Shown here: piece by piece, positions 16,363-25,795 of the stretch
Position numbering within the stretch: the first letter of the stretch is position 1
How the letters are laid out: the number at the start of each line of letters is the position of its first letter
Assembly: GCF_018219815.1 (NCBI RefSeq)
Contig: NZ_JADMKU010000003.1
Span: forward strand, 1 to 64,000
From: Thalassovita aquimarina
GTDB lineage: Bacteria > Pseudomonadota > Alphaproteobacteria > Rhodobacterales > Rhodobacteraceae
DNA length: 64,000 nucleotides
Direction of reading: 5' to 3'
Translations under genes and position numbers: made by a program
The notes under the pieces: model-generated
What the model saw: only the letters and a program-made list of their open reading frames with translations
The model's database searches: none
Told to the model about the DNA's origin: nothing

Positions 16363-17892
16363 TCAGGCCGGGATCACCCAATCCACCTCCTGATCCACCG
16401 GGAATACCGGACGCGGCAAATTCTTGAAATCGAACCGCGAAAGTATCGGAGAGGTCAGGCCGGGCGCATCCACTTCGATGACTTGGTCATGGTCGAAGAA
16501 CTCGTTGAACCCGGCGCGGAAATGACCCCGCGATTTCACCACCACGGCGCGTGCCTTTCCAATATCGAGCCCCATCATCTCGAGGAACATCGGATCCGCG
16601 CACTGTGTGCGGATCGAGATCACCACGACCTGGATGCCCCCCAGATCAAGCAGCACGCTACGCCCGAGGTTCATCCGCCGCCCGGCATAGAAACCGCGCC
16701 GCCCGACGCAATCGCCGTCGCGCACGCGCAGCACCTTGGCCTCAACCTCGAAGCGGCGCGAGAACTGATCGGGTTCAACCCGATTGAACACTGCGGTGAA
16801 GCTGGCTCCCTCACCCAGATCGGTGGCCTCATCGGCCAGCGCCGGGTCGTTGATCACGCCCGCGATCACGCCGGTCGCGCCGGCCTTGTGCAGGGCCTCG
16901 ATGATCCACATCGTGTTGCCATTGCCGCCGCCGCCGGGATTATCGGCGACGTCTGCCAGAATGACCGGTTTCAGGCTCGGATCACGGCCGACCTCAAGAA
17001 CGCGTTCGACGGCTTCGTCCAGCGGTGTCAGGATCGGGGTGTAGCGTTCATGATCGGACCAGGCGCGCTCGGCGATCTGGCGGGCGACACGTTCGGCTGC
17101 GCCGTTGGCCCACCGTGCGGTCACGATGATAGCCAGCCCATTCTTGGGCGTGTCGCTATAGGCAAAGCCGCCCAGAATCGAAACGTTCAGGATGTCCTCG
17201 TCGATCAGGGTCTGGCCGTAATTGATCAGGTCGGCATAAGGGCCGCTTTCGGTCAGCAGGGTCACGGTGGGAGGCGTGACCGGCAGGCGCAGGAAGGACA
17301 CGTCGGGAATGATACCGCCGAACAGCTCCAGCAGCGCACTTGCAGCTTCCTTGCCGCGGGACAGCATGTCGACATGGGGATTGGTCCGATAGGCCACGAT
17401 CACGTCGGCACAATCGACCATGCGCTGCGAAACGTTGCCGTGCAGGTCCAGCGTAACAACGATCGGCACGTCGGGGCCAACGATGTCTCGCACCATTGCA
17501 AATATCTCGCCGTCGGGATCATTGTTCTCGGTGGTGATCATCGCACCGTGGTTGGAGATATAGACAGCGTCCAGCGGCATCGCCGCCTCAAGCCTTTTCT
17601 TCATCTCATTGAGGCTCAGCTCAAAGAACTTGTGGTCCAGCGGGCCGCCAGCCTCCACTAGTCCGACGAGAATCGGCACCGGCGTCCAGTCTATCCGACT
17701 GTCCATCTCCTTACAGAAGCCTCGCAGTTCGGTAGGGAGCATCGGATCGGAACTGGCGAGGTCGGTCAGAATCTCATCACCGGCCAGGTAGACCCGGTTG
17801 ACATAGTCCTCTTCGGTGGTAACCGGCGCGAAGCTGTTGCTTTCCAGCATCAGGCCAAGGAGGGCAACCCTACACGGCTGTTGTTCGGACAT
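16363..17892 (-). CDS. M81 family metallopeptidase, MlrC-like
   Basis: This 509-residue protein belongs to peptidase family M81, named after MlrC, which cleaves linearised microcystin and tetrapeptide products. The zinc ligands are present as Asp149 and His151 in LDLHGN and His173 in YRTNPHVD; their spacing (2 and 22) equals that of the MlrC triad as I recall it. The DNPGGGGNGNT loop is also typical. There is no signal peptide, so it acts in the cytoplasm. It is transcribed alone, with a terminator behind it and a candidate LysR box pair in front (17952-17987). Many Rhodobacteraceae carry such genes next to peptide transporters, and a dipeptide-type importer is encoded 6 kb away. The real substrate is unknown. 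Confidence 0.9.
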   Translation of the reverse strand: MSEQQPCRVALLGLMLESNSFAPVTTEEDYVNRVYLAGDEILTDLASSDPMLPTELRGFCKEMDSRIDWTPVPILVGLVEAGGPLDHKFFELSLNEMKKRLEAAMPLDAVYISNHGAMITTENNDPDGEIFAMVRDIVGPDVPIVVTLDLHGNVSQRMVDCADVIVAYRTNPHVDMLSRGKEAASALLELFGGIIPDVSFLRLPVTPPTVTLLTESGPYADLINYGQTLIDEDILNVSILGGFAYSDTPKNGLAIIVTARWANGAAERVARQIAERAWSDHERYTPILTPLDEAVERVLEVGRDPSLKPVILADVADNPGGGGNGNTMWIIEALHKAGATGVIAGVINDPALADEATDLGEGASFTAVFNRVEPDQFSRRFEVEAKVLRVRDGDCVGRRGFYAGRRMNLGRSVLLDLGGIQVVVISIRTQCADPMFLEMMGLDIGKARAVVVKSRGHFRAGFNEFFDHDQVIEVDAPGLTSPILSRFDFKNLPRPVFPVDQEVDWVIPA

Positions 17893-17951
17893 ATAATCGG
17901 ACCTCGCATTGTTGATGCCCCGAACTTAGCGGCCTTGTCCGGAGGCGGCCA

Positions 17952-17987
17952 ATGCAAGCTCCGTCTATGCCGATGCCGATCCTGCAT
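17952..17987. promoter_or_regulatory. Candidate tandem box upstream of the M81 gene, within the LysR 3' end
   Basis: Read on the minus strand, ATGCAGGATCGGCAT (17987-17973) is followed six bases on by AGACGGAGCTTGCAT (17966-17952). The spacing is the same 21 bases as at the other sites, but one of the eight fixed end bases differs (AG instead of AT). The inner edge is 60 bases from the M81 start. Most of the site overlaps the last codons of the LysR gene, so coincidence with coding sequence is possible. Confidence 0.4.
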
Positions 17988-18879
17988 CGACCATCCGCTG
18001 CCAGAATTCCTCTGCGGCGCGGGGCAACGGCTCAAGGCTGCGGAACAGTCGGATTTCGGACGGGATGATGTAGGTTTCGGGCCCGGCGAGAACCAGCGCC
18101 CCAGTTTCCAGTTCGGGCAGAATCTCGCTTTCCGGCAACCAGGCGACGCCCCGCCCCTGCACTGCCATCGATTTCAGAACCCCCGCCATGTGCGAATCGA
18201 ACACCCGTTGCAGCACCGGCGCCTGATCGTGGTGCTTGAGAAGGAAATCCACCGCCTGTCCGCTGGCGGCCGACCCGACATAGGCCAGGTAATCCACCGG
18301 CCGGTCCTTACTCCCCGGCAGGGCGTGGATCGGTTCGCCATCCTCATTCGGGGCCGAAACCGGCAGCAGCCGGTCCACGCCCACGGCGACCGATGAAAAC
18401 CGATCCTCGGGCAATTGCATTTCCACGGAACTGTGGGTCGGGCTGAGCATGAAATGACATTCACCGCGCATCAGCGCCTGCACGCAGGTCCCGATCTTGT
18501 TCGACTCCAGCCGGGTTCTCAGAATACCGGTGTCGCGTTCGATCCGGCGAATCCAACTGGGAAAGAAGACCAGCGACAGGCTGTGCGTCGCGGAAAAGGA
18601 AATCGTGCTTTCGGTATTTTCGCCGATCTGCCGGATTTCTTCGCGGCTCTGCAACAGGCGGCGCAACACTTCCTCGGCCACGGGGCGGAACCGCTGGCCC
18701 GCCGCCGTAAGCTCGATCGGGTGCTGGCTGCGGTCGAAAAGGGTGGCCCCGATCCATTCCTCCAGCGCCTTGATCCGACGACTGAAAGCCGGCTGAGTGG
18801 TTGCCCTCTCATCCGCCGAACGCGAAAAATTGCGCGTGTCCACGAGCGAGAGGAAGTCCAAAAGCCACTTAATTTCCAT
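17965..18879 (-). CDS. LysR-type transcriptional regulator, probable controller of the island
   Basis: This 304-residue protein is a LysR-type regulator: an N-terminal winged helix-turn-helix (residues 3-62, with MEIKWLLDFLSLVDTRNFSR and QPAFSRRIKALEEWIG) followed by a substrate-binding domain that senses a small effector. The start at 18879 has GGGAGGATATT in front; a longer in-frame reading up to 19098 would place the promoter boxes inside the gene and lacks family support. It is divergent from the aldehyde dehydrogenase gene, the usual layout for a LysR gene and its target. The paired AT-N11-AT boxes at 18970-19005 lie in the gap. Similar pairs precede most operons in this island, so I infer it is their common regulator. 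Confidence 0.9.
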   Translation of the reverse strand: MEIKWLLDFLSLVDTRNFSRSADERATTQPAFSRRIKALEEWIGATLFDRSQHPIELTAAGQRFRPVAEEVLRRLLQSREEIRQIGENTESTISFSATHSLSLVFFPSWIRRIERDTGILRTRLESNKIGTCVQALMRGECHFMLSPTHSSVEMQLPEDRFSSVAVGVDRLLPVSAPNEDGEPIHALPGSKDRPVDYLAYVGSAASGQAVDFLLKHHDQAPVLQRVFDSHMAGVLKSMAVQGRGVAWLPESEILPELETGALVLAGPETYIIPSEIRLFRSLEPLPRAAEEFWQRMVDAGSASA

Positions 18880-18969
18880 AATATCCTCCCGGCCGTGCAA
18901 TGCCCCCAAGGCTGACCCAAGGTCAAGCGTAACAGAACGGCGCGCGGCATGAAAAGGGCTCTTGGCCGC

Positions 18970-19005
18970 ATGCAAGTTTGGCATGGCAGCATCCGATTTC
19001 AGCAT
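18970..19005. promoter_or_regulatory. Tandem AT-N11-AT boxes between LysR and aldehyde dehydrogenase genes
   Basis: ATGCAAGTTTGGCAT (18970-18984) is followed six bases on by ATCCGATTTCAGCAT (18991-19005). Both are AT-N11-AT boxes 21 bases apart. The inner edge is 86 bases from the aldehyde dehydrogenase start at 19091 and the outer edge 91 bases from the LysR start at 18879. This is the classical position for a LysR regulator that controls itself and its divergent neighbour. Confidence 0.72.
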
Positions 19006-19090
19006 TCGCCATAGCTCCCGGCCTCGGTGATTATCCCCTGCATTGAAAGCAAACGTCCGCAGGCCCCGCCTGCCCCCGTGGGAGAGCGCC

Positions 19091-20536
19091 ATGATCACTG
19101 AAATTCGCCCTTACTGGAAAAACTACATCGGCGGAAAATGGGTGGACGGCAGCGAAGGTGGCCGTCTCGCCGTCTCGAATCCGGCGACAGGCCAGCCGAT
19201 ATGCGAAGTCGCACGCGGAACCGCCCGCGACATCGACACTGCCGTCGCCGCGGCGCGTGCCTGTTTCAATTCGCGTGTTCTGCTGGACATGCCGCCGCAC
19301 GAACGCGGCGCGCTGATGTTCCGCATCGCCGACGAACTGGACAAGGCCGCCGACGAAATCGCTGCGGTGGAGTGTTACGACAACGGCAAGACACTGGCCA
19401 ACGGCCGGGACGAGATCCCCCTGACCCAACGCTACCTGCGCTACTACGGCGGCATGGCCGACAAGCTGGAGGGGCGCCAGATTCCGCTGGGCGCAGGGCT
19501 GCTGGATTACACCATCCACGCACCGTATGGCGTTTCGGCCCAAATCGTGCCCTGGAACGGGCCGCTGCCGGTCGGCGCGCGCTCGATCGCCTGCGCGCTT
19601 GTCACCGGCAACACCGTGGTCCTGAAATCGCCGGAGGATTCACCACTCAGCTTGTTCCTGTTTGCCGAGGCCTGCGAACGCGCAGGCGTGCCCGAGGGTG
19701 CGGTCAACATCGTTTGCGGACTGGGGGCCGAAGCGGGCACCGCGCTGGCGGCGCATGACGATATCGATCATATCGTTTTCACCGGCTCGGTCGAGACCGG
19801 CAAGAGCGTGCTGCGCGCAGCGGCCGAACGGGTGATCCCCTGCGTGATGGAGCTGGGCGGCAAGTCGGGCGGCATCGTCTTTCCCGATGCCGATCTCGGC
19901 CAGGTCGCAGCCAGCGCCGCAGCGGGAATCTTCAAGCATGCGGGCCAGATCTGTTCGGCCGGGTCGCGGCTGATCGTGCATCGTTCGGTCTATGACGAGG
20001 TGGTCTCTCGCCTGGTCGCCAAGGCCGAGGCGCTCAGCGTCGGCCCCGGCATCGACGACTGCGATCTGGGCCCGCTGATCTCGGCCCGGCAGCTTGACCG
20101 GGTCGAGGCGCTGTGCCGCGCGGGCGTGTCGGAAGGCGCGATGCTGGCCACCGGCGGCACCCGCGTTGCGGGGCTGGACGGGTACTTCATGGCGCCCACC
20201 GTTTTCACCGATGTCCGCCCCGACATGCGCATCGCGCAGGAGGAATTCTTTGGTCCCGTGGTCGTCGTCATCCCGTTCGACACCACGGAAGAGGCCATCG
20301 CCATCGCCAACGGTACCGATTACGGGCTGGCTGCGGGGCTTTACACCCGCGACCTGACGCTGGCCCATACGGTCGCCGACCGGTTGGTCGCGGGTCAGGT
20401 CTACGTCAACCAATGGTGGGCCGGCGGGGTGGAAACGCCCTTTGGCGGCATGAAGCGGTCGGGCTATGGTCGCGAAAAGGGACAAGAGGCGCTGCTGGGC
20501 TACGTCCAGACCAAGAATGTCGGCATCAAACTGTGA
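19091..20536 (+). CDS. Aldehyde dehydrogenase family protein
   Basis: This 481-residue NAD(P)-dependent aldehyde dehydrogenase oxidises an aldehyde to the acid in the cytoplasm. The catalytic Cys288 is in GQICSAGS, the general base Glu254 in MELGGKSG, and Asn156 in PWN. Length is normal for the family. The start at 19091 (MITEIRPYWKNYIGG) has GGGAGAG upstream; the in-frame ATG at 19043 adds an unlikely leader. It overlaps the following GMC oxidoreductase as GTGA, so the pair would form an alcohol-to-aldehyde-to-acid module. Divergent from the LysR gene with a shared box pair. Confidence 0.93.
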   Translation: MITEIRPYWKNYIGGKWVDGSEGGRLAVSNPATGQPICEVARGTARDIDTAVAAARACFNSRVLLDMPPHERGALMFRIADELDKAADEIAAVECYDNGKTLANGRDEIPLTQRYLRYYGGMADKLEGRQIPLGAGLLDYTIHAPYGVSAQIVPWNGPLPVGARSIACALVTGNTVVLKSPEDSPLSLFLFAEACERAGVPEGAVNIVCGLGAEAGTALAAHDDIDHIVFTGSVETGKSVLRAAAERVIPCVMELGGKSGGIVFPDADLGQVAASAAAGIFKHAGQICSAGSRLIVHRSVYDEVVSRLVAKAEALSVGPGIDDCDLGPLISARQLDRVEALCRAGVSEGAMLATGGTRVAGLDGYFMAPTVFTDVRPDMRIAQEEFFGPVVVVIPFDTTEEAIAIANGTDYGLAAGLYTRDLTLAHTVADRLVAGQVYVNQWWAGGVETPFGGMKRSGYGREKGQEALLGYVQTKNVGIKL

Positions 20537-22164
20537 CCACGGATGACAGTTTCGACTTTGTCGTGATCGGCGCGGGCAGCGCGGGTTCGGTCGTGGCCGG
20601 GCGGCTGTCCGAGACGAACAACGGCACCGTCTGCGTGCTGGAGGCCGGTGGCCATGACCGCCACCTCGCAATCCACGTCCCGGCCGCAGTGGTCTATGCG
20701 CTCGGCAATCCCAAGCTCGACTGGATGTTCCGCACCGCACCCTCTGAGGGCACCGCCGGACGGTCGATCCTGCAAAGCCGGGGCAAGGTTCTGGGCGGCA
20801 CCGGGGCGATCAACGGCCATGTCTACACCCGTGGCGACGCGTCCGATTTCGACGGCTGGGCGGCACAGGGCAATCCCGGCTGGGGCTATGCCGAGGTACT
20901 GCCCTATTTCAAACGTTGCGAACGCCGGGTCGGCCCCGGCGACGATACCTACCGTGGCCGCTCGGGCCCCTTCACCGTCACCGATATCGACGCGCCCGAG
21001 CCGCTGTGCGAGGCCTTCATGGAGGCCGCCGGAACGCTCGGCATCCCGCGCAACCCCGATTACAACGGCGCCACGCAAGACGGCATCGCCTATGTCCAGC
21101 GCTCGATCCATCGCGGGCGGCGGGTCAGCCCGGCGCGGGCCTACCTGTTTCCGGCGATACGGCGGGGCAACACCGAGGTCCGCACCGACGCGCATGTTCA
21201 GCGTCTGGTCATGGAAGGCCGCCGCGTCGTCGGCGTCGCCTATCGGAAGGGCGGGCAGGATCACATCGTGCGCGCCCGACGAGAGGTCATCCTGTCGGCT
21301 GGCGCCGTGGGCTCACCCCATATCTTGCAACTCTCCGGTATCGGAAACCCGGAACGCCTGCGTGCCGCAGGCCTGACCCCGCTTCACGCCCTGCCCGGCG
21401 TCGGCGACAACCTGCAAGATCATTACGCCGCGCGCATGGTGCTGCGCATCCGCGGGGCGAAGACGATCAACGAGCGCGTGCGCAGCTTGCCACTGCTGGT
21501 GGAACTGGCGCGTTACGCCCTGTTTCGCAAGGGCGCCTTGGCGCTGACCCCCACCCTGCTCTACTGCTTCGGCAAATCCGACCCGGCGCTGCCGCGCGGC
21601 GATATCCAAGTTTCCTTCACCCCCGCCAGCTATCCGGGCGGGGTGTGGTCCGGTCTGGACCGCTTCCCCGGCGCGACGATGGCCTGCTGGCAGCAGCGCC
21701 CACTCAGCAGAGGGCATGTGCGCGCCCTGTCGCCCGACCCGATGCAGGCGCCCGAGATCCAGCCGAATTATCTGGCCGAGGAAACCGACCGGCGCGCCAT
21801 CGTGGCTGCCATGCGGCTGGCGCGCAAGATCGCGGGAGCCGCGCCTTTCGCGCAGTATGTCGAGGCCGAAAGCTGGCCCGGCCCCACCGCCGCCAGTGAT
21901 GCCGCATTGCTGGAACATGCCCGGAAAAACGGCAACACGACCTATCACCTGATGGGCACCTGCCGGATGGGTCCGGCCGAGGACCCGCGCAACGTGGTGA
22001 ACCATGAATTACGCGTGCATGGGATCGCCGGGCTGCGCGTGGCCGACACCTCGATCATCCCCGACATGCCCGCCGCCAACACCAATGCCTCAGCTCTAAT
22101 GATCGGCGAACGCGCGGCCGATTTCGCCCTCGGTCGATCGGCGCTGCCACCCATCGATCTCTGA
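20533..22164 (+). CDS. GMC family FAD-dependent oxidoreductase (choline dehydrogenase-like)
   Basis: This 543-residue flavoprotein belongs to the glucose-methanol-choline family and oxidises an alcohol to an aldehyde or ketone. The FAD-binding GAGSAGSV is at residues 13-20 and the second signature is SAGAVGSPHILQLSGIG. The catalytic pair is His472 in TYHLMGTCRMG and Asn516 in ANTNASALMIGE, 44 residues apart as in choline oxidase. The start is a GTG at 20533 that overlaps the aldehyde dehydrogenase stop. No secretion signal is visible. With its neighbour it makes a two-step oxidation of a primary alcohol; the natural substrate is not known. Confidence 0.93.
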   Translation: MTTDDSFDFVVIGAGSAGSVVAGRLSETNNGTVCVLEAGGHDRHLAIHVPAAVVYALGNPKLDWMFRTAPSEGTAGRSILQSRGKVLGGTGAINGHVYTRGDASDFDGWAAQGNPGWGYAEVLPYFKRCERRVGPGDDTYRGRSGPFTVTDIDAPEPLCEAFMEAAGTLGIPRNPDYNGATQDGIAYVQRSIHRGRRVSPARAYLFPAIRRGNTEVRTDAHVQRLVMEGRRVVGVAYRKGGQDHIVRARREVILSAGAVGSPHILQLSGIGNPERLRAAGLTPLHALPGVGDNLQDHYAARMVLRIRGAKTINERVRSLPLLVELARYALFRKGALALTPTLLYCFGKSDPALPRGDIQVSFTPASYPGGVWSGLDRFPGATMACWQQRPLSRGHVRALSPDPMQAPEIQPNYLAEETDRRAIVAAMRLARKIAGAAPFAQYVEAESWPGPTAASDAALLEHARKNGNTTYHLMGTCRMGPAEDPRNVVNHELRVHGIAGLRVADTSIIPDMPAANTNASALMIGERAADFALGRSALPPIDL

Positions 22165-22270
22165 GCCCCACTAGAACCCATGCGTTTTCCAAAGCGGCCC
22201 ATCGGCCCTGCCCGTTGGTGCAGGTCGTTCTTCAGCGGTGTCGCCGGGCGGACTTTCCCCACGCATGCCC

Positions 22271-22306
22271 ATGCAAACTTTGCATCAGCCAATCCGAAAT
22301 CGGCAT
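22271..22306. promoter_or_regulatory. Tandem AT-N11-AT boxes upstream of the SDR-dipeptide transporter operon
   Basis: ATGCAAACTTTGCAT (22271-22285), a near-perfect palindrome, is followed six bases on by ATCCGAAATCGGCAT (22292-22306). The two boxes are 21 bases apart, and base for base this pair is the closest match to the pair between the LysR and aldehyde dehydrogenase genes. The inner edge is 110 bases from the SDR start at 22416. The 251-base gap around it holds no gene. Confidence 0.72.
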
Positions 22307-22415
22307 TTCGTGAGGTAAAAACCATCGCCTACGCTACTGGGAAACAGACAAAAAATGGCGTGCCGCGATCCTTCTTGTCCGGCGTGACTACTAGTCCAAC
22401 ACAACGGGGGCTTCA

Positions 22416-23198
22416 ATGGGTTTTCCCGATTTTTTCCGTCTCGACGGGAAAAAATTATTCATAACCGGCGGCAGCCGGGGATTGGGGCGCGAAATGGCGC
22501 TGGCCATCGCCTCGGCCGGAGCCGACGTGGCACTTGCCGCGCGCCCCTCCGACAGTCTGCAACAGACGGCCGAGGATATTCGCGCGCTCGGCCGCTCGGC
22601 CTGGACCATCGAGGCCGACATCGGCGATCCAACCGCATGCGAGGCCGCCTGCACCAAAGCGCTTGCCGAAATCGGCCCATTCGACATTCTGATCAACAAT
22701 GTCGGCGGTCGTCGCGTGAACATACCCACCGAAGAAATGCCGCTGGAGCAGTGGCATGAGTTGATGGACCTGAACCTGACCGCCACTTTCCTGTGCTGTA
22801 AGGCGATCGGCGGCGCGATGATCAAACGCGGCAGCGGCGGGCGGATTATCAATATTGCCTCGATCAACGCCCTGGTCGCAGGGCGCGGCATTGCAGGCCG
22901 GCATTACGAGACCGCCAAGGCGGGCGTGCTGCAACTAACCCGCAGCCTAGCCGTGGATTGGGCGCCGCATGGCATCACCGTCAACGCGATCTGCCCCGGT
23001 ATCTTCCTGACTGAGCCCAACAAAATCTGGTCGCAGAAACACCCTGAGGTCATTGAGGGCATCCTCGACAACATCCCGCAGGGTCGCTTAGGCGATCCCG
23101 AGGATATCGGCCCGCTTGCCGTCTACCTGGCCAGCGACAGCGCAAATTACATGACCGGCGCCTCACTAGTCATCGATGGCGGCTACACCTGCTGGTGA
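22416..23198 (+). CDS. Short-chain dehydrogenase/reductase (SDR)
   Basis: This 260-residue SDR has the motif TGGSRGLG at residues 17-24, INNVGG at 93-98 and catalytic Ser149, Tyr164 and Lys168 (YETAK). It resembles gluconate 5-dehydrogenases in general form, but the substrate is not fixed by sequence. A purine-rich GGGGG site precedes the start. It leads a six-gene unit with the dipeptide-type ABC transporter, 76 bases before the binding-protein gene, so the oxidised compound may be what that transporter brings in. Confidence 0.88.
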   Translation: MGFPDFFRLDGKKLFITGGSRGLGREMALAIASAGADVALAARPSDSLQQTAEDIRALGRSAWTIEADIGDPTACEAACTKALAEIGPFDILINNVGGRRVNIPTEEMPLEQWHELMDLNLTATFLCCKAIGGAMIKRGSGGRIINIASINALVAGRGIAGRHYETAKAGVLQLTRSLAVDWAPHGITVNAICPGIFLTEPNKIWSQKHPEVIEGILDNIPQGRLGDPEDIGPLAVYLASDSANYMTGASLVIDGGYTCW

Positions 23199-23274
23199 CA
23201 AGCAGGGCCCCGCCTCTCCCGAGGCATCAAGAACGAGCAGCATCCTCCACCTCAATCCGGAAAGGCAGTCTACC

Positions 23275-24822
23275 ATGCGAAACTCACTAAGAAACCTGCT
23301 GAGCGGCGCGGCCCTCGCGCTGCTGGCAGGTTTGGCCCCGATCACCGGCGCCAGCGCCGAGACCCTGCGCTACGCCACCATCGGCGAGCCGCCCAGTCTC
23401 GACGTGCACATGGGCACAGCGACCATCGCCGCGACCATCGGCCAGCATATGTTCGAAACGCTCTACGCCTTCGATTCCACTTATGAGCCGCAACCGCTTC
23501 TGGCCAGCGGTGAGATGCTGGCGGATGACGGCCGCACCATCGTGATGACACTGCGCCAGGGCGTGAAATTCCACAACGGCAAGGAATTGACCGCCGAGGA
23601 TGTTGTCGCCTCACTGCAACGCTGGGGCGAATATGGCGCGCGCGGCAAGCTGCTGATGGCAAATGCCACATCTGTGGAGGCCACCGGCCCCTACGAGGTC
23701 ACCCTGAAACTGTCCGAACCGAACGGCGCGTGGAAATCCATGCTGGCCTTCCCGAACGGCGGCCCGGTGATCTACCCGTCCGAGATCGTGACCGCCGCCG
23801 GCGGTGACCCGATCAAGCCCGAGAACTATGTCGGCACCGGCCCGTTCATGTTCAAGGAATGGCGCGGCAACCGCCATGTCGAGCTGGTGAAATTCGACGA
23901 CTATGTAGGAGTGGACGCCCCCGCCGACGGCTATGCCGGCGCCCGAACGGCCGAGGTCGATGCGATCCGCTTTATCCCCGTCCCTGACGTTGGCACCCGC
24001 GTCAGCGGCGTACAGGCAGGCGACTACGACTATGCCGAGTTCATCTCGGGCGACCTCTATGGCGTGCTCAAGGATGATGCCTCGGTCAAGATCCACCTCA
24101 GCGGCGCACCGATCTTCGGCCTGATGTTCATGAACTCCAAGGAAGGCCCGCTGGCCGACAACTTCGAACTGCGCCGCGCCATCCATACCGCGCTTAACAA
24201 GGAAGAGGCGCTACGCGTCTCGGTCGGCGAAGAGGCGCTGTGGAAGGCCAATGGCTCGTTCTACCCCGAAGGCAATATCTGGTACACCGAAGCAGGGACC
24301 GAGGCCTACTCGGTCGGCGATCCGGAAAAGGCCAAGGCGATGGCCGAGGCCGCCGGCTATGACGGCACGCCGATCAAGTTACTGGTGTCGACCAACTACA
24401 AGACCCATTACGACCAAGCGACTGTGTTCACCCGTCAACTGGCCGATGCGGGCATCAACGTTCAGATGGTAGTGGTCGACTGGGCCACGCTGCTGAAAAA
24501 GCGCGCCCAGCCCGATCAGTGGGACATGTTCGTGACCCATCATGGCAACATCCCCGACCCGATCCTACTGACCGCGCTGAACGACAGCTACCCCGGCTGG
24601 TGGGTGACCCCCGAAAAGGCGGCGCTGAAGGCTAAGTTCACCGGCACCTCGGATCTGGATGTCCGCCGCGAGGCCTGGTCGGAGCTTCAAGCGCTGATGT
24701 ATGAGCAGGTCCCCACCATCAAGGTCGGCGACGTATATTCGTACAACATCGCTTCTCCGTCTCTGAAGGGTTTGGGCGCGACCACACTGATCTGGCCGCA
24801 TTTCTGGGGCATCTCCAAGTGA
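23275..24822 (+). CDS. ABC transporter substrate-binding protein, dipeptide/oligopeptide family 5
   Basis: This 515-residue periplasmic binding protein belongs to family 5 (DppA/OppA/GsiB). A signal peptide of about 28 residues ends TGASAE. The mature part has usual landmarks: GEPPSLDVHMGTATIAATIGQHMFETLYAFD, QGVKFHNGKELTAEDVVASLQRW and PYVGTGPFMFKEW-like segments. The start at 23275 is chosen for the signal peptide; upstream in-frame codons overlap the SDR. Members bind peptides, opines, glutathione, nickel complexes or sugar derivatives, so the ligand is open. It is followed 25 bases later by the permease genes. Confidence 0.92.
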   Translation: MRNSLRNLLSGAALALLAGLAPITGASAETLRYATIGEPPSLDVHMGTATIAATIGQHMFETLYAFDSTYEPQPLLASGEMLADDGRTIVMTLRQGVKFHNGKELTAEDVVASLQRWGEYGARGKLLMANATSVEATGPYEVTLKLSEPNGAWKSMLAFPNGGPVIYPSEIVTAAGGDPIKPENYVGTGPFMFKEWRGNRHVELVKFDDYVGVDAPADGYAGARTAEVDAIRFIPVPDVGTRVSGVQAGDYDYAEFISGDLYGVLKDDASVKIHLSGAPIFGLMFMNSKEGPLADNFELRRAIHTALNKEEALRVSVGEEALWKANGSFYPEGNIWYTEAGTEAYSVGDPEKAKAMAEAAGYDGTPIKLLVSTNYKTHYDQATVFTRQLADAGINVQMVVVDWATLLKKRAQPDQWDMFVTHHGNIPDPILLTALNDSYPGWWVTPEKAALKAKFTGTSDLDVRREAWSELQALMYEQVPTIKVGDVYSYNIASPSLKGLGATTLIWPHFWGISK

Positions 24823-24847
24823 TCTCTAACGAAAGGACCAAGCTGTA

Positions 24848-25795
24848 ATGCTTGCTTATGTCCTGAAGAGGACCGGCGCGGCCATCGCCACTTTGGTGGC
24901 CGCGTCGATTGTCATCTTCATTTTTATCCATCTTATTCCGGGCGACCCGATCTACGTCATGCTCGGGGACGAAGCCACGCCCGAACAGGTCGAAGCGCTA
25001 CGCATTCGCATGGGTTTCGACCAACCTCTCTACGTTCAGTATTTCTACTGGGCCGGCAACGTGCTGCGGGGCGACCTCGGCACCTCGATCTTCTTTCAGG
25101 AACCGGTGACGCTGATCATCCGAGACGGCGCCGAGACCAGCCTGCTTCTGGCCTGCGTCACCATGGTCTGGATCGTGGCCCTGGGCGTGCCGGTGGGCGT
25201 GCTGGCGGCGATCCGCCAGGGAACCTGGGTCGATCAGGGGCTCTCGGGCATCGCCATGCTGCTGGCCTCGATCCCGACATTCTGGGTGGGCCTCTACCTG
25301 ATCCTGATCTTCGCCGCCAATCTCGGCTGGCTGCCCAGCTCCGGCTACCCCTCGATCTTTGAGGATGGTGAACTGTCGAACCTGCGCTACCTGCTGCTGC
25401 CCAGCCTGACGCTCGCCGCGCCCAACGCGGCGCTGATCCTGCGGCTGACGCGGGCCAGCATGCTCGACGTCGCGAAAGAGGATTACGTGCGCACCGCGCG
25501 TTCCAAGGGAATTCGCCCCTACCGCGTCGTCCTCCGTCACATCCTGCGCAATGCGCTCTTGGCGGTGGTGTCGGCCTTCGGCTTCACATTCGCCGCGCTG
25601 ATCTCCGAGGCCGTTGTCACCGAAACCGTCTTCGCCCTGCCCGGTATCGGCCGGATGGTGGTGCAGTCGATCCTGCGCCGCGACTATCCGGTGATCCAGG
25701 GCGTCATCCTCGTCATCGTCTGCCTCTACCTTGTGATCAACCTACTGGTGGACATCTCCTATCGTTTCCTCGACCCCAGGGTGGACCTCGAATGA
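24848..25795 (+). CDS. Dipeptide-type ABC transporter permease (DppB-like)
   Basis: This 315-residue inner-membrane protein is the first permease. It has the DppB N-terminal feature VIFIFIHLIPGDPI and the EAA loop YVRTARSKGIRPYRVVLRH. About six membrane segments are present. It overlaps the second permease gene by four bases (ATGA), showing translational coupling. It works with the three neighbouring gene products as one importer. Confidence 0.95.
   Translation: MLAYVLKRTGAAIATLVAASIVIFIFIHLIPGDPIYVMLGDEATPEQVEALRIRMGFDQPLYVQYFYWAGNVLRGDLGTSIFFQEPVTLIIRDGAETSLLLACVTMVWIVALGVPVGVLAAIRQGTWVDQGLSGIAMLLASIPTFWVGLYLILIFAANLGWLPSSGYPSIFEDGELSNLRYLLLPSLTLAAPNAALILRLTRASMLDVAKEDYVRTARSKGIRPYRVVLRHILRNALLAVVSAFGFTFAALISEAVVTETVFALPGIGRMVVQSILRRDYPVIQGVILVIVCLYLVINLLVDISYRFLDPRVDLE

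Noticed and set aside
18880-19098. Longer LysR start at 19098
   Set aside because: It would place the paired boxes inside the coding sequence and the added residues have no LysR family counterpart; 18879 has a good ribosome site.
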